A DNA stretch of 7,126 bases from Bacteroidota bacterium. GTDB taxonomy: Bacteria > Bacteroidota > Bacteroidia > Chitinophagales > Saprospiraceae. The notes under the pieces were generated by a model. That model did no database searches, was not told the origin of the DNA, and saw only the letters and a list, made by a program, of their open reading frames with translations. The position numbers and the translations under genes are program-made. Position 1 is the first letter of the stretch, and the number at the start of each line of letters is the position of its first letter. Shown here piece after piece: positions 1-6,234 of the stretch. The stretch spans positions 1 through 7,126 of the forward strand of contig QQUB01000515.1 of NCBI GenBank assembly GCA_008501835.1. Direction: 5' to 3'.

Positions 1-2310
1 ATTCAGGAACACTACTTGTTGCCCTTCCGTAGCATTAAAACTCTGGGCTAAAAGAACATTTCCGTCGCTGTCCCGCAATTCCACAATTCGTTCACCTGGT
101 GTATCGGTGTAAACCGTAACGCTTCTTAGGATAAACGGATCGATAGCGTCAAAAATGATCTCACCGTTGTACTGGCCACCACTATATGGAGTTGAGGCAG
201 AAGGAGATTCCATACCGGTGAAGAAGTTCTCCTCAAAAGTTTGTGTGTTAGTGACAAAGTACGAAGTTGTCTCCATTAATTCAGGTGTTTCAAAAGTACT
301 TTCCGTTCCCAAAATATTTCCAAGTGCATCGTACCATGTCAGGCTATCACCACCTGCGGTCAGGATGGTGGAACCGATTTCATAAAGTGTGTCATTGTCC
401 ACAACCGGCGAATCAGGATATAGCACAGCAACCCCTGGATTAACTTCGGGAGAGGTAAATTCCTCGCACAATCCCGGAACGGTAACACTGTATATATCTG
501 TTCCGGATACCTGAATGGATTGTGTGGTTTCACCCGTTGACCACAAATAGGAATCTGCTTCCGTTGAGGTAAGTGTGATGGTGCCACCCTGACATTGAGT
601 CAGATCACCTTCCATGGAGATCATAGGTGTATTGTCCGGATTGACAACTATCTGAATGGCCGCAGACACTCCCTGGCATCCGGTGCCGTCATCAATAGTA
701 ACGTTGTAACTTCCTTGCTCTGTAACTTCAATGGCCTGAGAGTTTTCACCAGTTGACCAGAAGTATTCGAATCCATCCGGAGCCGAAAGGGTGGTGCTTT
801 CTCCCGGGCAGATCGTCGTTGCACCGTCAAGGGCAATTTCTGCTGAAGGAGAAATACAATTATTTTCGATTATGGTGATCAGTTGATTAGATTCCACATT
901 ATCATACTTGTCGACGATGCCAGAAGGCCATCTGACGATAAGCGAATCCACCATGGCATGAGTTCCCAGTCCGAAATGAGCATTCAGGGAATTTTGGATG
1001 CCATAACTTTCTCCGGATCTGATTTCACGGATCTGTATGCCCCATGGGCCATAAACTTCGAGTCTTGATCCAACACCGCCACGGTTACTTTCTGTGCCTA
1101 CCAGACGAACGGATAAATAGTGGTTTTCGCCACCATCATTGATCCAAAGTACGTCATCAATATTGGATGGATTGGTATAAATTTCGGCATAACCGCCATA
1201 AATGTCCAGGTATCCGTCACTATTCAGGTCACCGATAGCATAGGATTCCATATCATTATTATTGAAAAGTCCCTGGACAAGGGTGAAGGTTTTGTCTCCA
1301 TTGTTGCGATAAAGTTCGTGCTCACCCCCTGCGATCATGATATCCACGAAACCGTCGTTATCAAAATCACGCATAACTCCCTGGATCGGGAATTGACTGC
1401 CGATGATGCCGGCTTCTTCAGAGATGTCCGTGAAATGGCCTGTACCATCATTTTCGAGTAGCATATTGGCAACATCGTGGTTCGTAATGAAACAATCCAG
1501 GTCACCATCATTGTCGATATCGTTAAAATCTGCTGTCCAGGATTGAGCACCGATTTTGAGACCATATTCTTCAGCCAGGTCTGTAAAATTATTTTCCCCA
1601 TCGTTTACAAAAAGAGCATTGATCCGGCGTGGGTCGGTTGGATCACTAACACCGCCGCGGCATTTAGCGATGTAGAGATCGATGTCTCCATCATTATCAA
1701 AATCTGTCCATATGCTGCCATAATTCCCTGAGTTATCTGATGCAGGGGTGGTGGTCATATCGATCCAGTCGTCAGCTTCAGAAAAGGTACCGTCTCCATT
1801 ATTTCCCCAGATTCTGCTTTCTGCATCATCATGACAAACGAAAAGATCGAGGAAACCATCGTTATTGATGTCCGCCATGTTGGAACATTGGGCGAAGATG
1901 GTAGCTCCCGGCATATATTGAGAAGTATAAGCTGTTCCGTCACTATTGGCAGTTAGGACCTTGATTTCATCATAATATCCACCGGCGAGAATGTCGGTGT
2001 ATCCGTTATTGTCAACATCTCCGGCGCACATACTCCACTGGCTTCCACCGTTAACAGACATTACAGACAAATTAGAAAACCCATTGCCTCCAGGTAACTG
2101 GTGCTGAATTTCCACGAAGTTACCATTATTCATTCGGCAAATGTCGTCGAGCCCGTCATTATTCATGTCAGCTACCGTGATGGCTACTCCACTGTGGAAG
2201 TTGCTATTGGTGAGCATGTCATTTCTGTTGGTAAACGAAATCTGAGCATTTAATTGTCCGGCCAAAAACAGGAACAGTAGGATTTTTACAGAGGTGTAGA
2301 ATCGTTGCAT
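1..2310 (-). CDS. Secreted CRTAC1-like FG-GAP/VCBS repeat protein with ASPIC/UnbV domain and Ig-like tail (C-terminus off window)
   Basis: The reading frame is open on the minus strand from ATG at 2310 to the window edge (770 codons, no stop), so the C-terminus is missing. This is the only in-frame ATG at this end, and an in-frame stop lies about 60 bp upstream. Residues 1-22 form a signal peptide (basic start, LLFLFLAG core, LNA-Q cleavage). Seven calcium-loop FG-GAP motifs of the type DxDNDGxxD begin near residues 48, 98, 147, 203, 264, 315 and 361. Their 46-61 residue spacing fits a seven-bladed beta-propeller. Residues about 398-470 match the ASPIC/UnbV domain (LSVRLVG, GVGSRLEVYG, HFGLG, VRWPSG). 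Ig/PKD-like modules follow at about 485-558 and 559-625 (each with FWSTGE or LWSTGE), a third at about 626-690, then a beta-rich region. In Bacteroidota such proteins are usually surface or secreted proteins, often with a type IX sorting domain at the end. That end is not visible here. The ligand is unknown. Confidence 0.93.
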   Translation of the reverse strand, partial: MQRFYTSVKILLFLFLAGQLNAQISFTNRNDMLTNSNFHSGVAITVADMNNDGLDDICRMNNGNFVEIQHQLPGGNGFSNLSVMSVNGGSQWSMCAGDVDNNGYTDILAGGYYDEIKVLTANSDGTAYTSQYMPGATIFAQCSNMADINNDGFLDLFVCHDDAESRIWGNNGDGTFSEADDWIDMTTTPASDNSGNYGSIWTDFDNDGDIDLYIAKCRGGVSDPTDPRRINALFVNDGENNFTDLAEEYGLKIGAQSWTADFNDIDNDGDLDCFITNHDVANMLLENDGTGHFTDISEEAGIIGSQFPIQGVMRDFDNDGFVDIMIAGGEHELYRNNGDKTFTLVQGLFNNNDMESYAIGDLNSDGYLDIYGGYAEIYTNPSNIDDVLWINDGGENHYLSVRLVGTESNRGGVGSRLEVYGPWGIQIREIRSGESYGIQNSLNAHFGLGTHAMVDSLIVRWPSGIVDKYDNVESNQLITIIENNCISPSAEIALDGATTICPGESTTLSAPDGFEYFWSTGENSQAIEVTEQGSYNVTIDDGTGCQGVSAAIQIVVNPDNTPMISMEGDLTQCQGGTITLTSTEADSYLWSTGETTQSIQVSGTDIYSVTVPGLCEEFTSPEVNPGVAVLYPDSPVVDNDTLYEIGSTILTAGGDSLTWYDALGNILGTESTFETPELMETTSYFVTNTQTFEENFFTGMESPSASTPYSGGQYNGEIIFDAIDPFILRSVTVYTDTPGERIVELRDSDGNVLLAQSFNATEGQQVVFLN

Positions 2311-2357
2311 TTTGTCTATTTGAGTGTGAGGAAAATAATTTTGTATGGAAATGCCTC

Positions 2358-2388
2358 CCAAGATAGGCTAAAGATCAAACCTGACAAA
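2358..2388 (-). promoter_or_regulatory. Putative Bacteroidota sigma-A promoter for the FG-GAP gene
   Basis: Read on the minus strand, TTTG (2388-2385) is followed by exactly 19 bp and then TATCTTGG (2365-2358). The Bacteroidota housekeeping consensus is TTTG-N19-TAnnTTTG, so the -33 box is perfect and the -7 box has one mismatch. The predicted start would be near 2351, leaving a leader of about 40 nt before the ATG at 2310. No Shine-Dalgarno sequence is visible before that ATG, as is common in this phylum. The call comes from consensus matching only. Confidence 0.45.
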
Positions 2389-2452
2389 AAATCATCTGAG
2401 AAAATAGGGAGGGGTTTTTTGTTTGGTAATTTGAAAGACAAGATTTTAGTTC

Positions 2453-2518
2453 CAGTTCTCAGTCCTCAGTTCTCAGTCTTCAGTCCTCAGTCCTTAGATA
2501 GTACCAGTACTCAGTACC
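2453..2518. repeat. 7-bp-period repeat array, unit CAGTYYT
   Basis: Six consecutive heptamers start at 2453, 2460, 2467, 2474, 2481 and 2488. They read CAGTTCT, CAGTCCT, CAGTTCT, CAGTCTT, CAGTCCT and CAGTCCT. After a 10-bp interruption, CAGTACT and CAGTACC follow at 2505 and 2512, shifted by 3 bp. The first four bases of each unit are fixed and the variation falls in the last three. No coding function is apparent. Confidence 0.85.
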
Positions 2519-2540
2519 AGTTGGCAGAGAATAAGGGTTG

Positions 2541-2568
2541 GCGGTGGACGGTTTACGGCCTACGGTTT
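2541..2568. repeat. 7-bp-period repeat array, unit ACGGNNN (upstream of gene A)
   Basis: Four consecutive heptamers occur: GCGGTGG, ACGGTTT, ACGGCCT and ACGGTTT. The core ACGG is fixed (one unit starts with G) and the last three bases vary. The same unit type recurs at 3266-3311, just after gene A, so the short gene A is bracketed by two arrays of one family. Confidence 0.8.
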
Positions 2569-2656
2569 TGAATGAAGATCCAGTCTTGCTAAAAACAATG
2601 TACTTGCATCCCATCCCAAAACCCCTTAATTTTAGGGTCTAAACAAAAAAAATCTC

Positions 2657-3259
2657 ATGAATACTATTAACCTAAAACCAATTTGGGGACTGCTTTGTCT
2701 ATTCCTGTTTTACTTACCTTTTGTTTCTGCTCAGACTATTTACGGGACTGTTACCAATGAATACGATGTTGGTTTGGAAGGAGTAAAAGTTTCCTTATCC
2801 TGTTTGTCTGGATACACAGATACTACCGATGCTTCTGGGGCATTTATTTTTGAGAATATTCCTGCCGGGGATCTATGCAGTATCTGGCCTTTTGTAGAAG
2901 GTCCTGTTTTTAATGGGGTTTCCACTTTTGATCTGGTACTTATGTCCAAACACATTTTGGGTGTCCAGTTATTAGAATCTCCCTACAAAATGATCGCTGC
3001 TGATGTAAATAACGACGGGACCATTACACAAGCGGATATGATTGATATTATGGAGGCGCTCTATGGCATGGAGGATGAATTCCCCAATAATACTTCCTGG
3101 CGATTTATTCCTGAAAGTTTCATTTTCCCCGACCCTGCAAATCCCTGGGTAACTGCCCTGCCCGATGTACTAAATATTGGTCCTGTTACCGGAGATGTTG
3201 AAGTCAATTTCATTGCTATTAAGATCGGTGATGTGAATGTATCAGCTACGCCGGATTGA
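2657..3259 (+). CDS. Gene A: short secreted protein with carboxypeptidase-regulatory-like and dockerin-like domains
   Basis: This 200-residue protein begins with a signal peptide (residues 1-25, hydrophobic GLLCLFLFYL, cleavage VSA-Q). Residues about 27-78 form a carboxypeptidase-regulatory/CnaB-like beta-sandwich (IYGTVTN, TDASGAFIFENIPAG). Residues about 80-140 form a dockerin-like pair of EF-hand loops. The second loop is canonical (DVNNDGTITQAD, 116-127). The first, ending STFD at residue 92, lacks its leading Asp. The tail carries family motifs FPNNTSWRF (142-150) and NFIAIKIGDV (184-193). It is homologous to the C-terminal module of genes B and C but lacks their first roughly 225 residues and has an unrelated signal peptide. 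It could be a truncated paralogue or a stand-alone module. It is probably exported by Sec. No type IX sorting domain is visible. The start is preceded by an A-rich leader without a Shine-Dalgarno sequence. Ligand and function are unknown. Confidence 0.88.
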   Translation: MNTINLKPIWGLLCLFLFYLPFVSAQTIYGTVTNEYDVGLEGVKVSLSCLSGYTDTTDASGAFIFENIPAGDLCSIWPFVEGPVFNGVSTFDLVLMSKHILGVQLLESPYKMIAADVNNDGTITQADMIDIMEALYGMEDEFPNNTSWRFIPESFIFPDPANPWVTALPDVLNIGPVTGDVEVNFIAIKIGDVNVSATPD

Positions 3260-3265
3260 TGTTTT

Positions 3266-3311
3266 ACGGTGGACGATGGACGGTGTACGGCTGACGGTAG
3301 ACGGTGTACGG
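3266..3311. repeat. 7-bp-period repeat array, unit ACGGTGG (downstream of gene A)
   Basis: Six full heptamers plus a partial seventh run from 3266: ACGGTGG, ACGATGG, ACGGTGT, ACGGCTG, ACGGTAG, ACGGTGT, ACGG. The array begins 7 bp after the gene A stop codon. It is the same family as the array at 2541-2568. An open frame crosses it (3237-3467), but its protein is merely the translated repeat. Confidence 0.87.
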
Positions 3312-3386
3312 AAATGGCGGAGAGAAGAATGCAGAAAAGAGAGTATTTTCAAGGTTTTGCCTTTGCCGGGCTTAGGGTATGGAAAA

Positions 3387-3432
3387 GCGACATCGACCAA
3401 CGGGAGATCCTCGTGCACCCAGTGCCGGGACC
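3387..3432. repeat. Dispersed intergenic element, copy 1 (upstream of B)
   Basis: This stretch shares ordered blocks with 6151-6202: GACATC near the left, a GAGAT or GCGAGAT block, then GTGCAC (3413-3418), AGTG, and CGGGACC at the right end. Both copies sit at the same place relative to the 28-bp leader of genes B and D. It resembles the short REP-like dispersed sequences common between genes in Bacteroidota. That assignment is an inference from two copies. Confidence 0.55.
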
Positions 3433-3441
3433 TTGAAGCGG

Positions 3442-3469
3442 ACCAGCAACTTGTAACCAGTAACTAAAC
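3442..3469 (+). repeat. 28-bp direct repeat, copy 1, in the leader of gene B
   Basis: These 28 bases are identical to 6207-6234 upstream of gene D. Internally they follow a 7-bp phase: CCAGCAA, CTTGTAA, CCAGTAA, CTAAAC. The copy ends 8 bp before the ATG of gene B, as the other does before gene D, so it would lie in the mRNA leader or overlap promoter elements. No Shine-Dalgarno sequence is present. It might be shared regulation or simply a remnant of duplication. Confidence 0.8.
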
Positions 3470-3473
3470 CTAC

Positions 3474-3541
3474 TCCCATGAACAAAACGATTACTATTCT
3501 ATTCAGAATTATTTTTTTAAGCTTCCTGACTTTCCAAATTC
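3474..3541 (+). repeat. Near-identical 5' gene segment, copy 1 (gene B start)
   Basis: These 68 bp, covering TCCC, the ATG and most of the signal-peptide codons, differ from 4773-4840 at one base (position 52 of the gene). The first 55 bp are identical, including silent positions, although the middles of the two genes are strongly diverged. Confidence 0.85.
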
Positions 3542-4758
3542 AAACTCAGGCTCAAACCATTACGCTTGATTATACCCCGCCGGAACCTATTTGCAGTTTT
3601 GATGAAGAAGGGTGCACTGGAGAAGTAAATTTTCCTTTTGGTTTGTTAGCTGAAAATGGAGATGGGATCACTGTTTCGCATCAGATTTCTTTGGATGGGG
3701 AAATGCCGGTTGAGGATGTTTATGGAAGTTTGAGCGGCATTTTTCCTGATTATATGATTTCGGGGAGTTACCCAATTGGACAGCATACTATGGTAGTAAC
3801 GGCTATTCAAGGGAATGATACGCTGGTGGCAGATATGGAGTTTAGTGTAGTGGATTGTGTGGCACCGTGGGTTATTTGTATTAATGGGTGGACTGTGGCG
3901 CTGCAATTAAATGGAACCGGGTGTTGTAGTTATGAAGTCCCAATAACGGATCTTATTTATTCAAGCGAATTTGATTGTACCGAGCCATTGAATTATTCCG
4001 TGTATAGGCTTGATGAAATTGAGTCAGGAATAAATCCTCTCGCCACACCTTTGAATACCATCGTATTTGACTGTAATGATATAGAGGTCGTTCTTTTGAA
4101 TTTTTATGTATGGGATAATGCCTTCAACCCTTATTCCATTCAGCCTGATGGTTCTGTTGGAGGGCCTAATTATGATTATTGTCCGACTTACGCGTTGGTT
4201 TACAATAGTAGCAGTTGTCAACCAGATCCATTTTTTTATGAAATAACCGGTTCAGTAAAGACGGAGATCGGAGAGGGAGTTGAAGGAGTAGAGATACAAG
4301 TCACCGGAGGGGATTTTGTGGATGCTCTTACGGAAACAAGCGGGGAGTTTGAGTTGAATGTTCATCCCAGTGGCCCGATAACCATAACTCCCCATTTGGA
4401 TTTAGGTGGTTTTCCTTTTAGTGGAATGTCTACATTGGACCGTATTCTGATCCAGAAACATATCCTGGGAATTCAAGCCCTTGATTCTCCTTACAAAATG
4501 ATCGCGGCTGATGTCAATAACTCTGCCACTATTACCGCTTCAGATATCATCCAAATGCGGAAACTAATCCTTGGGATTTTTGTAGACTTTCCCAATAATA
4601 CCCTTTGGCGGTTTGTGGATGCTGATTATGTTTTTCCTAACCCTGCTAATCCCTGGGTTGAGGAGTTTCCTGAAGTTGTAGAAATAGAAAATCCCTGGGA
4701 TCAAATTAATAACGTTGATTTCATTGCCATAAAAATCGGTGATGTCAGTTATAATTAA
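3478..4758 (+). CDS. Gene B: secreted multidomain protein (N-terminal beta domain, HYR-like Cys domain, carboxypeptidase-regulatory-like, dockerin-like)
   Basis: The 426-residue product starts with a signal peptide (MNKTITILFR start, cleavage after A25). Residues 27-128 form a probable beta-sandwich with CSFDxxGC (C39, C46), the block SLDGEMPVEDVYGSLSG and the end VVDCVAP (C127). Residues 131-250 resemble the HYR-like domain of Saprospiria surface proteins: VICING (C134), vicinal C149-C150, FDCTEP (C167), VFDCND (C199), NYDYC (C235) and C247. That gives ten cysteines in total, an even number. Residues 253-306 are carboxypeptidase-regulatory-like (TETSGEFELNV). Residues 308-370 are dockerin-like, with loop DVNNSATITASD at 345-356 and a first loop lengthened by two residues. 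Motifs FPNNTLWRF and DFIAIKIGDV close the protein. The stop follows at once, with no recognisable type IX sorting domain. Gene C follows 18 bp downstream, so cotranscription is likely. An extracellular or periplasmic structural or binding role is inferred. The exact function is unknown. Confidence 0.92.
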   Translation: MNKTITILFRIIFLSFLTFQIQTQAQTITLDYTPPEPICSFDEEGCTGEVNFPFGLLAENGDGITVSHQISLDGEMPVEDVYGSLSGIFPDYMISGSYPIGQHTMVVTAIQGNDTLVADMEFSVVDCVAPWVICINGWTVALQLNGTGCCSYEVPITDLIYSSEFDCTEPLNYSVYRLDEIESGINPLATPLNTIVFDCNDIEVVLLNFYVWDNAFNPYSIQPDGSVGGPNYDYCPTYALVYNSSSCQPDPFFYEITGSVKTEIGEGVEGVEIQVTGGDFVDALTETSGEFELNVHPSGPITITPHLDLGGFPFSGMSTLDRILIQKHILGIQALDSPYKMIAADVNNSATITASDIIQMRKLILGIFVDFPNNTLWRFVDADYVFPNPANPWVEEFPEVVEIENPWDQINNVDFIAIKIGDVSYN

Positions 4759-4772
4759 TTCCTGAAACCCTG

Positions 4773-4840
4773 TCCCATGAACAAAACGATTACTATTCTA
4801 TTCAGAATTATTTTTTTAAGCTTCCTGGCTTTCCAAATTC
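4773..4840 (+). repeat. Near-identical 5' gene segment, copy 2 (gene C start)
   Basis: This is the partner of 3474-3541, with one mismatch in 68 bp. The identity reaches only 4 bp upstream of the ATG. The spacer before it (4759-4772) does not resemble the leader of gene B, so the left boundary of similarity falls almost exactly at the start codon. Confidence 0.85.
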
Positions 4841-6084
4841 CGGCTCAAGCTCAAAACATCACACTTGATTATACCCCACCGGAATCCATTTGCAGTTTTG
4901 ATACGCTCGGCTGTACCGGTTCAGTAAGTATTCCTTTTAGCTTGACGGCTGAAAATAATGAAGGCATCATTGTTTCGCATCAGATTTCTTTGGATGGGGA
5001 AATGCCGGTTGATGATGTGTATGGAAGCTTGAGTGGTGTTTATCCGGGTTATATCATTTTCGGAAATTATCCTATTGGGCAGCATTCTTTTGTAGTGACT
5101 GTTGTGCAGGGAGGGGACTCACTGGTAACGGATATAGAATTTAGTGTGGTGGATTGTGTGGCACCTGAAGCCGAGATTCAATGGGGAATGAGTTATCTTT
5201 TGAGTTACCAACCTGATGGTTGTTGTCGATCAACAGGAAATGCCCTGGATTTTGTTGTAAACCAGGAAGTTGATTGTTCCGAACCATTAAACTTTGCTAT
5301 TTTAAAAGAGGACGATTTTTTGAGCGGTGTCTTTCCTCTGGTGGATTCTCTTGAGGTTATAGTATTTGATTGTAATGATGAGGAAACCATATTTGTAAGA
5401 ATCTTTTATTGGGACAATGCTTTTAATCCTTATGCTCTTCAGTCTGATGGCACATTGGGAGGAGCTAATTATGATTCGTTTTTGTCCTATGTATATTTAC
5501 AGCAACCCAATGGAAGCGGATGTGGAGGGTTACCCTCAAATTTAAATATTGGAGGAGAAATACATACGGAGGAGCAAGAAGGGATTGATGGAGTTCAGGT
5601 CGATTTGTTAGTCGATATTGCTGAAGACATATCTGTTCTTACGGATCAGGATGGAGAATTCATTTTTTCTAATCTTATAGCGGGAGCTGATTGCGAAATT
5701 ATCCCCATGCTTGATTTGAATCATACCAATGGAGTATCCACATTCGACGCTATTTTGATTCAAAAGCATATTTTGGGAATTCAACCATTAGATTCTCCTT
5801 ATAAAATGATCGCTGCAGATGTGAATAATTCAGGCAGTATTTCAATTTCAGATGTTATTCAGCTGAGGAAGTTGATTTTGGGCAATTTGGAAGCGTTGCC
5901 GGATAACAGCTCCTGGAGGTTTATTGATGCGAGTTATGTGTTCCCGAATCCTTCAAGTCCCTGGGTGGTACCTTTTCCTGAAGAAATAAAAATCAATAAT
6001 ATTTCAGAAGATGAATTTCACCTGAATTTTATTGGTATAAAAATCGGTGATGTAAATGGTTCAGCGATTGTGAGTTTAGATTAA
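4777..6084 (+). CDS. Gene C: secreted multidomain paralogue of gene B
   Basis: The 435-residue product aligns with B without gaps for about the first 233 residues. It has a signal peptide (cleavage after A25), an N-terminal beta domain (CSFDTLGC, C39 and C46; VVDCVAP, C127) and a divergent HYR-like middle (C149-C150, C167, C199, then YWDNAFNPYA and C249). Both cysteines that B has at 134 and 235 are replaced, by Ile and Phe. Residues about 256-310 are carboxypeptidase-regulatory-like (TDQDGEFIFSNLIAG). The dockerin-like module has two well-formed loops: DLNHTNGVSTFD (313-324) and DVNNSGSISISD (348-359), each followed by an ILG-containing helix. It ends NFIGIKIGDVNGSA plus five residues, with no visible sorting domain. 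Its start lies 18 bp after the stop of gene B and has no obvious promoter or Shine-Dalgarno, which suggests translation from a shared mRNA. A calcium-stabilised exported protein is inferred. The ligand is unknown. Confidence 0.92.
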   Translation: MNKTITILFRIIFLSFLAFQIPAQAQNITLDYTPPESICSFDTLGCTGSVSIPFSLTAENNEGIIVSHQISLDGEMPVDDVYGSLSGVYPGYIIFGNYPIGQHSFVVTVVQGGDSLVTDIEFSVVDCVAPEAEIQWGMSYLLSYQPDGCCRSTGNALDFVVNQEVDCSEPLNFAILKEDDFLSGVFPLVDSLEVIVFDCNDEETIFVRIFYWDNAFNPYALQSDGTLGGANYDSFLSYVYLQQPNGSGCGGLPSNLNIGGEIHTEEQEGIDGVQVDLLVDIAEDISVLTDQDGEFIFSNLIAGADCEIIPMLDLNHTNGVSTFDAILIQKHILGIQPLDSPYKMIAADVNNSGSISISDVIQLRKLILGNLEALPDNSSWRFIDASYVFPNPSSPWVVPFPEEIKINNISEDEFHLNFIGIKIGDVNGSAIVSLD

Positions 6085-6090
6085 TCGTGA

Positions 6091-6125
6091 AGTGCAGAGT
6101 GCATTGTGATGTGTGTAGAGTGCAA
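6091..6125. repeat. 7-bp-period repeat array, unit AGTGCAG
   Basis: Five consecutive heptamers start 7 bp after the gene C stop: AGTGCAG, AGTGCAT, TGTGATG, TGTGTAG and AGTGCAA. The two middle units are degenerate. The unit sequence differs from the other arrays here, but the period is the same. Confidence 0.68.
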
Positions 6126-6150
6126 AATTTTTAAACCAGTAATGGAACAA

Positions 6151-6202
6151 CGTGACATCCCGAGCGAGATTTTACATCTAGTGCACACGAAGTGTCGGGA
6201 CC
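6151..6202. repeat. Dispersed intergenic element, copy 2 (upstream of D), with terminal inverted repeat
   Basis: This is the counterpart of 3387-3432, sharing GACATC, CGAGAT, GTGCAC (6181-6186), AGTG and CGGGACC in order. In this copy TCCCGA (6158-6163) is the reverse complement of TCGGGA (6195-6200), so the element could fold into a stem of 6 bp around a 31-nt loop. The first copy does not keep this pairing clearly. No T-tract follows, so a terminator is not supported. Confidence 0.55.
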
Positions 6203-6234
6203 AGAAACCAGCAACTTGTAACCAGTAACTAAAC
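6201..6234 (+). repeat. 28-bp direct repeat, copy 2, in the leader of gene D
   Basis: Positions 6207-6234 are identical to 3442-3469. Here an extra heptamer, CCAGAAA (6201-6207), precedes CCAGCAA, CTTGTAA and CCAGTAA, so this copy reads as four heptamers plus a partial one. It ends 8 bp before the ATG of gene D. Confidence 0.8.

Larger units (their letters stand above)
2311..2656. other. Divergent intergenic region (346 bp)
   Basis: This spacer separates the minus-strand FG-GAP gene from the plus-strand paralogue array. It holds the putative minus-strand promoter, an A/T-rich 8-bp inverted repeat (2384-2391 with 2415-2422), and two 7-bp-period repeat arrays (2453-2518 and 2541-2568). An A-rich leader (2643-2652) precedes gene A. 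I found no convincing TTTG / TAnnTTTG pair for the plus strand and no RNA gene. The open frame across 2305-2571 runs through the repeats and is not a credible gene. Confidence 0.7.

Noticed and set aside
1120..1731. Long plus-strand open frames (1120-1461 and 1477-1731) opposite the FG-GAP gene
   Set aside because: They are antisense shadows. The repeated Asp/Asn/Gly codons of the FG-GAP motifs read as Ile/Val-rich antisense without stops.
2384..2422. 8-bp A/T inverted repeat followed by T residues, as a terminator or regulatory hairpin
   Set aside because: The stem is A/T only, the loop is 23 nt, and it overlaps the predicted -33 box of the minus-strand gene. There is no upstream plus-strand gene to terminate.
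2305..2571. Plus-strand open frame of 88 codons in the intergenic region
   Set aside because: It overlaps the start of the minus-strand gene, runs through the CAGTYYT and ACGG repeat arrays, and its protein is mainly translated repeat with no domain or start signal.
2567..2606. Plus-strand promoter for gene A (TTTG at 2567-2570)
   Set aside because: At the correct 19-bp distance the sequence is TAAAAACA, which does not fit TAnnTTTG. The better TACTTG match is too far away.
2621..2645. CCCT...AGGG inverted repeat before gene A, as a terminator or operator
   Set aside because: Only four base pairs surround an A/T loop, which is too weak to support a call.
2453..3311. CRISPR-like array
   Set aside because: The units are 7 bp with no spacers of 25-40 bp and no cas genes nearby.
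3237..3467. Plus-strand open frame of 76 codons between A and B
   Set aside because: It overlaps the end of gene A in another frame and mostly translates the ACGGTGG array and the dispersed element. Such repeat-derived frames are common artefacts in Bacteroidota annotation.
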